A stretch of 64,000 bases of DNA from Acanthochlamys bracteata (taxonomy: Eukaryota > Streptophyta > Magnoliopsida > Pandanales > Velloziaceae). Under the pieces are notes generated by a model. That model was not told where the DNA came from, did no database searches, and saw only the letters and a program-made list of their open reading frames with translations. Each line of letters starts with the position of its first letter. Position 1 is the stretch's first letter. Position numbers and translations under genes: made by a program. Of this stretch, positions 24,311-36,600 are shown piece after piece. The stretch lies in contig CM034136.1 of the NCBI GenBank assembly GCA_019914995.1, forward strand, positions 1,007,270-1,071,269. The letters are read 5' to 3'.

Positions 24311-25194
24311 ACCGCGTAGCCTTCCACATACTCAAAAAGATTTTATTATTTTTTGTATCTTCTTTGTGAATAAAGTTATAAATTTGCTTTTAATCATTAC
24401 TCTATATACGATTAATTAGATTCTCCTGATATAAGACGTGTTTTAGTTTTTTTTTTTGTCAAAATAGAAAAATTAATTTTTATGATATAGCACAATCTTC
24501 TATGACAATAATTTTATTATTATCATTTCAATGTTTACTAAAATAAACAATATATATTCTATTTAAATTAAAATTTGCAAATTTTAAAGTATTCCAATAT
24601 TAATTTATAATTTAATTTTTAAAAAAATCTCTTGTTTGCTAAAATATGTCATATGTGAATACATACAAATAGATACTTCATTCTAAAATCCGAATATATG
24701 AAACGCGTTCATTAATTAATAAGTAATGATTTAAAACTAAACCTTGATATCAACATATAGTGATAGAAAATTCTCTTCTTTTATCACCATTATATTGCAC
24801 TCGAGTTAATTACCCTATCATATATATTTTTAATAATAATATATATATATATATATATATATATTCTTTCTAAAATCTATTATAAGACTTCTCTGGATAA
24901 TCCTTTTGTCATAAAATAAAACTGATTATCTGAAATTTTTGAATTGCATCTTAATTTATGTTCGAAAATCCTATCCCACAATATCATAGTATGGCCCATG
25001 GCTTAATTATTGTATAATTTGTTAGAAATTTTCTTAATTTTATGTAATATCTAACTTACATATATTATAAAATTTTTGATCTGGAAACTCGATAATTTTT
25101 ACGATAAATTTAAACGAGAGAGTAAACATATTTTGATCTATAACGTTTTTCTTGAAGCAATTGTTTGCCATTTGAAAAGTTTGATTTTTCACTT
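24311..25194. other. AT-rich intergenic, no gene
   Basis: Very AT-rich spacer with a (TA)n tract at about 24838-24862. I see no coding potential or transposon ends. Confidence 0.6.
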
Positions 25195-25437
25195 TTAGGG
25201 TGCGTTTGGGATTGCTTATAAAATGGAGCTTTTCTGAAATGAAAAATATTTTTGTCCTCTTTGAAAAACGAGCTCTATTTTTTTACTTTCAAAAAAATAA
25301 TAAAAATATGCAATAAACTACACTATCTAAATTTTTAAATAAATTTTTTAAATACTTATAAAATATGTATTGAAAAACGTGAAATAGAGAAAATTTAAAA
25401 AGCAGCGTTTGGAATGGAATTCCAAACGCACTCTTAA
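25195..25437. repeat. MITE, GTGCGTTTGG family, copy 2 (clean ends)
   Basis: The left end reads GGGTGCGTTTGGGATT and the right end, reverse complemented, GAGTGCGTTTGGAATT. TTA flanks both sides as a probable 3-bp target duplication. The interior shares GAGCTCTATTTTTTTACTTT and AATAATAAAAATATGCAATA with the other copies. This is the best-preserved copy in the window. Confidence 0.8.
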
Positions 25438-26096
25438 TCTTCTCTTAATTCTAAAGAAGAAAAATTTAGATGATGAACGAATTTATTAGATCATATTGGA
25501 GAAAAGAGAGGACAAAGATCCATCTTTTATAAGAATTATATTCACTATCTATTAATCATCATAATGGATAAATATATAACTCCTTAAGCCACTAAGCAAT
25601 TATGGATAAATTGTGACTCTTAAAATTTACACATTCATCATTCACTATATATGATAATATATAATTTATGTGATTCTTAAATAATCAATAATATTTAGTA
25701 AACTTAATTTATTAAATCATTTTAACATATGAGCCACATCAAAAAATTTTGGCTCATATGTTAAATTTAACTTCATGGTTTAATAAAATATAATACGCAG
25801 CGTATAAAAGCTAAATTCTTTCATTTATTGATTACATCATAATATTATCCTTAAGTAAGGACTAATACAAGTTATGACGGTTCTATGTCATTAACTCCAC
25901 ATAGTTACTTCCATGCACTGCAAAGTTAGTTTTAAACTTAATATGATTGGTAAATAGGATATACAATAATGGTTCACATAGTATCTTTATAAAAGAACAA
26001 ATATTTGTTATGTTCATATAATTAATCATGTATATACCAAGATAATAATTATGAGATATATGACAAAAATATTACTTAAATGAGCTTGAGTGTCAA
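25438..26096. other. AT-rich spacer, possible copia LTR side
   Basis: Lies beyond the C-terminal (RNase H) end of the copia relic, so the 3' LTR would be expected here. No TG...CA borders or match to the sequence at 30.2-30.7 kb could be established by eye. Confidence 0.4.
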
Positions 26097-29000
26097 TTAC
26101 AAAGACATAAAAAAAATTTCTATAATGCCGCCCATTCTTTGGACATGCTCATTGAATATCTTTAGGAGTAATCCTTTCGTTAATGGATCTGTAATCATAA
26201 GATTTGTACTAATATGCTCAATTAACACTCTTTCTTTATGAACTTTTTCTTTAATAGTAAGATATTTCAATTCCATATATTTAGCACTATTAAAATACTT
26301 ATCGTTTTTAAAGAAGAAGACTACTGCAATATTAGCACAATAAATTTTCTGCGGCTTGATAATACTGTCAACAAACAACACTGCGTTTAGAAATAAAATT
26401 TTGCAGTCAATTAGCTTGACTTGTGGACTCAAAATATGCCACAAATTTATCTTATATAGTGGAAGTAATAATGACAAACTGTTTCGCATTTTTTCCATTA
26501 TATTAATCTTCAAGCTAAAAGGAACATATATTTGAATGCGTATTTTTTACTATCAACACATCCTGCAAAGTTGTCAGATCTTATGTAAATTAGCATATGA
26601 TCTTTCGTTCCGTATAAGTATCTTAATATTTTATTTGCAGCCTTTTAGTGATCATAACTTGGATTATTTTGATATCCGTCTAGCATTCCGACCGCAAAAC
26701 TAATGTCAGGTCTAGTACAAATCTGAGTATACATCAAGCTCCCAACAAAAGATGAATAAAGAATTTCATTTATTTGTTTATGTTCCAATTCATTCTTTGG
26801 ACATTACATAAGCATGAATTTGCCACCTTTTTGAATTGGAACAACACTTATTGAAAAAAAAATTTCATTCCAAATCTCTCTAAATTTTATTTATGTATGT
26901 TTTCTGAAACAACGATAACAATCATTGTGATCCATCTCGAGAGATTTCAATTCCGGTCACATAAGTTGTCTCTTCTATATCTTTCATTTCAAAATTCTTA
27001 AAAAAATTTTTAGTCACATGCAATATATCAAGATAATTTGTTGCAACTAAGATATTATCAACATACAAAATTAAAAATATATTTTTATTCTCACTGACTT
27101 TTAAATATATACACCAATCAATAAATCCAAAAAGTGATAGTATTATTGAACTTACATACTATTATTGGGAAGCTTGTTTAAATTTGTATATTAATTTTTA
27201 AATTTACACATTAATTTTTCTTTTTCTTTAATCAAGAGACCTTCATGTTGGCACATATATACTATTTTGTCTAAATTTCCACTTAAAAAAATAATTTTCT
27301 AACCCATTTGGTGCAACTCTAGATCATAGTAAGCTACTAATGACATGATTATTCTAAATGAGTCTTTTTTTTAAACTAGAAAAAATGTTTCATTACAATA
27401 TATGCCATTTCTTTGAATGAAATTTTTTGCAATAAGTCTAACATTATATCGTTCGATATTGTCAGTTGAGTCGCATTTTATTTTAAAAATTTATTTGCAC
27501 TCAATACATTTATGTCATTCTGGTAGTTCAATAAGTTCTCAGACTTCGTTATACTGCATAAATTTCAACTCATCTTTCATGGCATCTATCTATTTAGAAC
27601 AATTACTATTTTCAATGGCTTATGAAAATGAAAGTGGATCATCATTAATATCTAAGTCAAAATATAACTCTCATAAATAAACTACATAATCATTCAAAAT
27701 AACAGATTTTCTGTCTTTAAGACTTTCTTAATGCTACTTTTTTTTGACTCATTTACTATAGATTCATCTATATTAATGTCAGCACGAGAAGTATTATTTG
27801 TTTATTGTTTCTTTAAGCTGTTAAAATATTCCAAAACTATAGTAACAACAACATTATAAGAGGTTGAACATAAATAAAGTTGCATTCTAATCTCTTGAAG
27901 AGCCACTTTACGTGGCTCTCCCTTCTCACTGACTTTATTTTTTTAATGAATCTACTATTTCTAATTTCAACAATTCTCGTACTATAGTTATGATAATAAA
28001 ATCTATACTATTTTGAATTTTTTGCACAACCAATGAAAAAATTACTGATTATTTTTTCATCCAGTTTATTTTTATGTAGATTATAAATTCTTACTTTCAT
28101 CGGACAATCTCAAATATGCAGTGCCTTAAAATTAGGTTTTTTTTCGTCCACAGTTCTAAATGAGTCTTTATAATTGCCTTACTAAAAACCATATTTACTG
28201 AACGTATGGTAGTTTTTAAAACATGCATCCACATTGATTTGGGTAGAGATGAATTATTTAATAAACTTCTAACCATATCTATTAGAGTATGATTACGTCT
28301 TTCCGCAACACTATTTTATTGCTGTGTATATGACATTGTGTATTTAGAATATATGCCATATTTTTTAAACAAATGGACTAGAACATTATCATGTTTCATC
28401 ATATTTTTATACTATTCACTATCTCTATCAAATTTGATAATTTTCACTTTTCTATCTAACTGTATTTCAACTTCAATAATAAATACCTGTAAGAGATTTA
28501 TTTGCTTAAAATTTTTATGTAATAAATAAAAATAACCATAACGTGAAAAATAGTCAATAAGAAACATCAAATGATTCACAAATATTAGTATGAATAATTT
28601 TAAAAAACTGCGTATTTTTTGTGGCTCTTTTTTTTTATGTTGTCGGTTTATTTTTGCTTGATACAATTCACATACATATAAAGATCAGTGAAATCCAAAG
28701 TTTGAAATGATTTCATTCGTTACCAATCTTTCTACTTTTGATTTGGATATGTGACCCAAACGTTTATACCACAAGTAAACTGAACATTCATTCACTAAAA
28801 CATACTTAGTGTCAACGTCATAATACAAAGTTAAAAGTGCTTCAGTAAAAGAGTAATCAAGTTTCAATATGTATAACCTATCACATAAAATACCATAACC
28901 AATAATGTTCTTTGCTTAAACAAATTAAAACATTCATTCCTAAACCTAAAAGTGTACCATAAAGTTTTGACAATGATATTAAGTTATGAAAAATAAAAAG

Positions 29001-29990
29001 TATATAAAGTGTTTCAAAAAAATTCATGATGTCCGGTATCTAAAATCAATTGATAAGTTCATATGGCTTTAACAAAAATTTTGACTTGATTTCCATAAAA
29101 ATGAATTCTCATTTTGGTTTATATCGTGTCGTAATGAATTCCTTTCTTTTCGAATAAAGTCTTATATTTCAGGTAATCTTTCTAAAAGTGTTTATATTTC
29201 TTATAGAATCGGCACTTGTCATCTTTACGTTCTTTTTTATAAAATAGAGCAGAAGATTTATTTGTCTTAAGCGGTCTTTACGTTTCTTTTTTATTTTTTC
29301 TTATGGTTTTTTTTTAACTTTTTGATATTTAATGAAATGAACGGAATGAGTTTTCAAGTTCTTATGTTTTGTCTCATCTTCCACAAGCGTATTGTGTAAT
29401 TCATTCACACTCTATTTGTCCTTCATGATATTATAGTTTATTGGAACGGACCATATTCAGAAGACAAGAAATTAATAATAAACTGTACTATAAATTTCTC
29501 ATTCGCATTCATTCTCAAAAATTAATTTTGCTGCAATGTTTGACATTTCAATAACATGCTTATGCATAATATGAGAACCATCAATTTTTATGATAATCAA
29601 TGTACCCATAAGTGCTACAGCAAGTGACTTATCAGCTGTTCGGGAACGCTCTTCCACAAACTTTATAAATTCTTAACATTTTCAGTATTAGAAATAGTTG
29701 ACTTAATGTTCTTCATTACTGTTATTCGCATAAATATTAAGGTTAGTCTGTTTAATATTTCCCAATCATTATGAAATGATCTTTTCTTCATCGCTAGTTG
29801 TTATTAAAAGCAGCAGATTTCTCTGAATATACTCAAAAATTTATAATACTTCTGAATTCTTCATTTTTTTCACATCAAAAGAAATAAGGGAGCCTCATTT
29901 TTGGACAATGATGATAGCAAGCCGAACGAGAATGCACACTCACTGACGTCAGTTTTGAGACTATTTATGTCACCATTATAAGATCTCTTC
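26097..29990 (-). mobile_element. Decayed Ty1-copia retrotransposon (gag-pol relic)
   Basis: Reading the minus strand from high to low coordinates gives the copia order, broken by many stops and frameshifts. About 29150-29300 is a zinc-knuckle/gag-like remnant (CRFYKKYKHF). About 28690-28800 is the GAG-pre-integrase motif LWYKRLGHISKSKVERLV. About 28200-28460 is integrase with SVAERRNHTLIDMVRSLL. About 27400-27680 is the reverse transcriptase start. About 27040-27070 is the RT active-site region with YVDN in place of YVDD. About 26640-26750 is TQICTRPDISFAVGML, and 26100-26260 is the RNase H end (IEHISTNLMITDPLTKG). It cannot encode a working polyprotein. The element is old and probably inactive. 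Confidence 0.85.
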
Positions 29991-30701
29991 GACGTTTTAT
30001 TCCCTCCAAGGAGTAGATATAAAATCTGTATTGATTAGAATGGTCAGCTCCAAACTCTAGAGCTACTACTTGATAAGATGAAGATATATATGGACTGAGT
30101 GCCAGATAGAAGTAAAAATCCTTACTGCTAACTTTAGCCATCTTTAGTTGTGGTATGATTATGTACTCGTTAATTGTAGGACTATAGATAACCAGCTCAT
30201 AAGATGATTATGACTAGACACTTATTTGTGATCGATGCAGCAAGCATTAATCTTTTTCAAAAACTGAGGAAGATGAATGTATCAAAGTTCTCAAGGATTG
30301 AAAAGCAGGACTTTATTATGTTAGGAAGCAACGACATAGTCTGTAATTAATTCTTTTCGGTAGTTGGAGTGTTATTTAGTTAACGAGATAAGTCGTTAAT
30401 TTTGTAAACGAGATAAGTCGTTAATTTTGTAGACGAGAAGTGTGCTTTCGGAGGCAATAGCGATTGGAGAGCAGAGAAGCCAATTGTTATGCCATGCATC
30501 TCCACCTCATTTCGTCCCTTTGAGGGAAGTAGATTTAAGGTTCTTTATAATAAATTTCTTGCGAGAAACCACTGGGTATATTTCTGAATGAAATAATTGA
30601 TCACTCATAATTAATTTCTTGCGAGAAACCACTAGGCATATTTTTGAATGAAATAATTGATCACTTATAATTTAACTGAACATAAAAATTGAAACCTCTA
30701 T
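29991..30701. repeat. Possible 5' LTR remains of the copia element, with tandem repeats
   Basis: Lies on the gag side of the copia relic, where the 5' LTR should be. It holds two tandem repeats. One is a 24-25 bp unit (AACGAGATAAGTCGTTAATT) repeated at about 30382 and 30407. The other is a 60-bp unit starting AATTTCTTGCGAGAAACCAC at 30553 and 30613. LTR borders and a primer-binding site were not found, so the LTR label is an inference from position. Confidence 0.4.
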
Positions 30702-30920
30702 TAAGGTGTATTCTTTTCACCTTTATAACTCATTTTTTATAAAAGATCATTTTAAGCTCACTTTCAAGTACAAAAAAGTAAAAAATTACTTTCGGCTTAC
30801 TTCTTTTTACATAAAATATAAAACTTTAAACTCATTTTCAATAACATTATTCATAATAGCTTACTTTTTAGTAATTTAATTTGCAACAATTTATTTTTTG
30901 CTAAGAAGAATACACTAATT
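30702..30920. repeat. MITE, GTGTATTCTT family
   Basis: About 220 bp with inverted terminal repeats: left AAGGTGTATTCTTTTCACC, right (reverse complement) TTAGTGTATTCTTCTTAGC. The interior is AT-rich and non-coding. No other copy was noticed in the window. Confidence 0.65.
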
Positions 30921-31040
30921 CATGAAAGTATTCATTTTTCTCTCTAAAAGCTGACCATTTTCTGCGCTATCGACTTCGAGCCAGCTCTACCCATTCTTTC
31001 TATAAATTGATAAAATAACTCTTGCGGAATAATATATTGA

Positions 31041-31300
31041 GAACGTTTGAAAGTGCTTTTGAAATAAAGATTTTATAAAATAGAAAGTATTTTTTTCTAT
31101 TTTGAAAAATAAGCTTTACTTGTTTGACATTTATAAAAAAGTAATAAAAATAAGTAATAAAAAAATTTTACTACGTAGAATTTTTTTATATTTTTTAAAA
31201 TTTTAAATAAATTCTCTAAATGCTTATACAAAATGTATTGAAAAATATAAATTAAAAAATTGAAAAACTATTTTTTTTGGAAAGCTTAGCCAAACACCCG
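31041..31300. repeat. MITE, GTGCGTTTGG family, copy 3
   Basis: Begins GAACGTTTGAAAGTGCTTTT and ends with a GCCAAACACCCGC stretch. The interior has the shared pattern TATTTTTTTCTATTTTGAAAA, AATAAAAATAAGTAATAAAA and TTTTACTACGTAGAATTTTT. The ends are more diverged than in copy 2. Confidence 0.65.
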
Positions 31301-31920
31301 CAAGGGGCTGTTAGTGGGGGATAGGAATGCTTTGCTGTATAATAATTTTGGTAAATAATACACTGTAGTTTTTGAAATACACCGCTTCAAAAATACGCTT
31401 ACGGTGAATTTCGAAAAAACGAATAATGAATAAGCCAAACGTACTCGAGCCCGTCTAATAGGCTAGGCCCAACACGTTCTTCTGGACCAAATCAGTTATC
31501 ATTCTAATGGACCGGCTGCGGATCTAGTAGATACCCGACCCGATCTACTACAATCCGCGATTGGAACGCCCAGACGATAACCAGTGAGAACTGGAGAGAA
31601 TAGAAGGAGAGAACCACGGCCCCAGTAGTAGTTCAGATTATTATTATAAATTTGCTTTTTGCTTTTTTCGTTTTTAACCCAACGGAGAGTCGAACCCACG
31701 ACCTCCCCGATCAATCAAATCCTCTCGCCGGTGAGATTCCCAACGAAAAAAGAGAGAAGAAAATCGGCCGAAGAAAACCCCAATCTTCCCCTGATCTCGA
31801 AAACCCTAGTTCTCAATTTCGGTTGGTTTCTCGTTGCTTCTCCCGATTTTTGTTTATAAAATTTCCTTTTTTTTCAACGGTGAATTTCTTTAGGTTTTAT
31901 TTTTGTTGCTCACAATTGTG
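31301..31920 (+). promoter_or_regulatory. Promoter and 5' leader of the WD40/bromodomain gene
   Basis: Contains a GGCCCA site II motif at about 31465-31470 and a telo-box-like AAAACCCTAG at about 31800, both common near plant housekeeping promoters. The GC-rich part from about 31570 to 31860 is probably the first, non-coding exon, because no frame here links to the WD40 protein. No TATA box was assigned. Confidence 0.45.
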
Positions 31921-33631
31921 ACAGTAATTGCTTGGTTATAAAGTTTGTAATAGTTATGGTTGAATTGAATTGAATTTTAGAAGATTATCAGTTGTTTATA
32001 AAGTTTTAAGTTTGTGTTAGGTCCCTTGGGTAACTTTAAAATTTATCTTATTAACCTGTTTGTTCATAGAGGTTCGTGCAGAATGAGGTTAGCATGATAT
32101 ATGAAACGAATTATCTTCTAGTTTGAAGTGGTTACGGCTGAATTGCAGTGAATAAGATCATCAGTTGTTTGTAATAACTAGTTGTTGATCGAAAGTTTAT
32201 GGGGAATGAGGATAGTTTCAGTTGACCCAATATCCTTTATTTATATGCGATGTAACTTGGCCTTGATGCTAAGTATCCAGTAGAAGTTAGTTTGTTAGCA
32301 CTTGAGATTATTTATTAGGATCTGCTTGGAGAAGTTTAACACAAGGAAGGTGTTGTTCTGAAAGATGAGAAATTAGTAGCTTCATGCAAATACATGGATA
32401 TCTGGGTTATGTTGTAGAGAGTTTACATGTATGCCCCACTTCTGGATTTCTTCCACTGATTTAGGTTGAAAACTTATGTAGCTTGATATTATTGATCAAG
32501 GGTGTGAATGACATCAAATACGATCTCTGAAGGTTACTTTGGATAGATGTAGTAGCACTTGTATACTTTCAGACCTACTCATAAAACAAGTAGATGATAT
32601 CCTATGCAAAAAATAGTTTGTTAGATGATTTAATTATTTGCTAATTTCTGTAAGGAGCATGTAGAGACATAGTGCACTGAGTAAAGTACAGATAGTGTCT
32701 TTGGAAAAAGCAGTGGATATTGCAGAAGCAAAATATTAAATTAATGAAAGGAAGCTTTTGGGTGAAATCCTAGGAGATTGGGGTGGTTGTTTTTGAGAAT
32801 TTGGCAGTGCAAGGTGCAAGTATTTACTCAATATGCCAGTGCCTGCAAAATGAATGATACTTAATTGTTGGCAAAGTGCAATTGCAAGAGAGTTGGACAC
32901 CATTATGATTTTCAATAACAGTTGGAAGAGGAAAATTGTTGTGAATGTTCATTTGGCCCCTTGCCTTTAGAGAGCATATTGGAATCGGGGATATCCTCTA
33001 CTTGCAGGTAATCCTGTACAACATTGCTACCCAACTTTTTGTGGCTGGTTGTGAGAGGAAGGTATAAAAGCAATGGCCCTGTTTGAAATCGTGAAGTTCT
33101 TGTAATAGTCTACATTTTGGTTATAGCTATAGCAAGCAACCATTTTTCAAAATGAGGGCTCTGAGCTACAAGCTATTTGGACGTGTTCTCAATGGAATTG
33201 TCCAATCTGAAGAAATTTTCCAAATGCAATAATCTTTAACAATTTTAGCTGGAGTCACTGCTTTTGTCAATAATGGTGTGTGGTTCTGGTCATCTACTCA
33301 CATGTTCTGTGGTATATTCATGTAGTATGGATGAGGCATGTGCTTCTTCACTCTCAAATGCTGAATAGTGTTCCAAATCCCAGGTGATCATGCATCTGGT
33401 GGATTATTTTCTGCTATAGAAGTTGGGAGTTTTTTGTAAGTGTTCAATCATCTAGCCTTATTTGTATTTTTTCTGTAATTTTTCCTTTCTTGTATAAAAT
33501 CTGGATTCTCTTGGCAGTTGTGGCCCTTTTTATGTATTCTTTTAATAAGCCTGACATACTGTTTGAAAGTTTCTGATGCTACCAATTTTAAGATATTTCA
33601 ATTTTGGGTAATTCAAGGTGTTATTGGAGGC
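31921..33631 (+). other. 5' UTR intron(s) of the WD40 gene
   Basis: About 1.7 kb between the leader exon and the first coding exon. It looks like ordinary T-rich intron sequence. No coding exon was recognised. The exact acceptor before the start codon is uncertain (ATTCAAG|GTG at 33618 is one candidate). Confidence 0.5.
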
Positions 33632-36600
33632 ATGACATTGAGTAACAGCAAAGCTACTGCTGAAGAGTCTTGTGTGCCTGTTGCTTCTGCAAGTATTCCA
33701 AGAAAGTTTTCTGAGAAAACAGTCTCCATGGGACCAGAAACGAACATTGACTGTCCTTCTGAAGCTGAAATAGATATCAATATCAGGGAGGTTTATTTTT
33801 TGATCATGCACTTTCTATCTGCTGGGCCATGTAAGAGGGCATATGGACAGCTCTACAATGAGTTGTTGGAGCATCAGCTTTTACCCAGAAGATATCATGC
33901 TTGGTATTCAAGGAATGGTGTGCCGAGTGGAGAGGAAGATGATGATGGAGTCTCTCTCCCATTGTGTTATCCAAAGTTGATTGAGAGGTACCAACACATT
34001 GAAAAAGACCATCTGATTAAGCTTCTAAAACATTTGCTTTTGAGTCCTCCCCCTGTGCAAGGTGTTGCCGGAAGAAGCTATCCAAGTGCTGCTGATGTTC
34101 CCACTCTCCTTGGTTATGGCTCCTTTTCACTTCTTGGATGTAAGTTACATTTGTCTCTCAATTGATTTCAGATTTGATTTTAAGCACCCTCTGTATCACT
34201 AAGTTTGTCAGTACATAGTAATGTGCTTTTCTTGCTGTTTTCTTATATAAGAACCTGCTTAAGAGTTGACTTATTCCAGCTAGTAGGGATGGAGAGGTTA
34301 GGGGAGTAAACCAGTTGGCTCGATTTTTGCGTTGGCCACATATGCAAGCCGATCAAGTTCGTGGGTTAAGTTTGAGGGAGTTAGGTGGTGGTTTCACAAA
34401 GCACCATCGTGCCCCATCTGTTAGAGCAGCATGCTATGCCATTGCTAAACCACAGAGTATGGTGCAAAAGATGCAGATTATTAAGACAGCACGGGGGCAT
34501 ACAAATGCTGTCTATTGTGGTATGCACTATATATCTCTATGGTTTCAAAGCTATGCACTATATATATGGTTTCAAAGCTTCAGTTGTAATATACTTGGGT
34601 ATTTGAGCTTATCACTTGAAGATTTTTTTTACAAGAATGATCTGTTGCTGTTGTTTATTCTTGAATTATTTTATGTGAGAGAAAATGAGGGGAAAGAAAG
34701 GAGGGTTTTTCCTCCTTTTTTTGTTATTTAATTAAAAGGAGAATTATTTGGTGAAGAAAAACTGAGCTTTTTTCCCCTTCTCTTTACTACTTTTGTCTTC
34801 TCTCAAACGAAACATGGTCCTACCAACAGTAGCATGTTTTATAAACCTGAGACTGGTAGGTTGTGTTTTCATTCTCTGGCTTGACTACCACCGAAGATGG
34901 ATTACTCCAAATTACTCATTCAGGTCTATAATTTTCAATCTAACAATTAAACGACCTTTTTCATTGTCATCCTTGTATGTAACAATGCAATGCTTTTGTT
35001 AAAAGGTCATCATGAATGGTTAACATTACAATGTTCTATTAATTCTAATTATTGTTGTAAAACAATCAAGCTGCTTTCTTCAACTTGTATGGTTACTAAC
35101 TTGGTTCTTGCATGTCATGAGCTATATTAAAAATCATAGCATCTCTAAATTAATGCATCTTGTCGTCTGTAGTTTTTTCCTCCTTCGATTGTTGATTTAA
35201 AGATTTCTACTTGCTTATAATGGTCAGAGATTAATGTGCTGCAAGTTCTATGCTTCATTGTTTTTACTAATACTTAGGATACCTGCGGCATCTTTTCCAT
35301 ATTCTATTTATGGGAATTTAGAGCTTGCATGACATTACACCCTCAATATTTCTTTGTCATACACTCTTTCTTATCTGCTTTCACCCTGTATATTCTTTTG
35401 TAGCTACATTTGATAAGTCAGGCAGGTATGTTATCACGGGTTCAGATGACCGTCTTGTAAAAATATGGTCAATGGAGACCGCATTTTGTTTGGCTAGTTG
35501 CAGAGGCCATGAAGTGAGTCTTTCCTCTCTCTCTCTCCTAGTTTTATTTTGTATGTCAACATCTTGGTACGATTATTTCCTCCAATGAGGTAGCACCTAA
35601 TATCTTCTAATGTCACTTATTCTTAAATAACTAAACCATCTTTGGTTTGTTGTGAAGGGTGACATAACTGACCTGGCTGTGAGTTCAAATAATGCTTTGG
35701 TGGCATCATCTTCCAATGATTTTATAATCAGAGTGGTAATGTTTTTCAACAAAATTTCAATATTGCATCATCTTCTGATATCTTCATCCTTTGGATTCTG
35801 TTTCTTTGGCACCTATGCAGTGGCGAGTACCTGATGGGCTTCCAATTTCAGTGTTAAGGGGTCACACTGGTGCTGTAACTGCTATTGCCTTTAGCCCCAG
35901 ACCTAGTTCTGTGTACCAGCTATTATCGTAAGTGTATTTGCACTTTTGGAATTTTCAGCTCCTTTTTTATTCTGTAATATATCTTTCTTTTATGGAGTAT
36001 TGTATTTCATGAGGACTTCACAGACCTATTTAACCGAGTTATGCTAAGAAACAAGGTAGTGGAACTATGGAACGCTCTTACCTAGTAATTTAAGATACCT
36101 GGAAGCTATTTTGCTAGTCATAAATAGACTAATGAGATGCCTATTCAGGTAAGACGGATTTTTATATAGGCGTTGAAAATTTTCAAGTGCAATTAATAGA
36201 GCTTTTTGTCGCATTGTAGGTGATTACCATGCGACAGGTAGTAGGTAATACCATGTGCATTACTTGTCAGCATTGGTAGCTTAGTAGTTGAGGGAGTATG
36301 ATGAGTTTCTGAGTTGGAGTTATATGTCTTTAGGCATACTGAATGGCTTCATAGAAATTTTCTTATTTGGGAATTGACTGATTCACTGAGAACTAGGTAG
36401 TGATAAGGACATTAAAGTAAGGTCCTATGCGATAACTTTGTATGACAAATCTTATCAGTTAATTCCAATATCCATTTCATGGATTAGTCAAACAGATCAC
36501 GTGTAAGTGCCCTTATGCACCTTTGACATGGGAAGCTCCCATGAAATCATAACTGTGTTGCGGTATATAAGAGAGCAATCTTCATGGTCATATTTTTTAA

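Noticed and set aside
31668-31740. tRNA-like stretch on the minus strand (GGTCGTGGGTTCGACTCTCC)
   Set aside because: The T-loop wording is right, but the T stem does not pair, there is no matching acceptor stem and no clear anticodon arm. It lies in the GC-rich leader of the WD40 gene.
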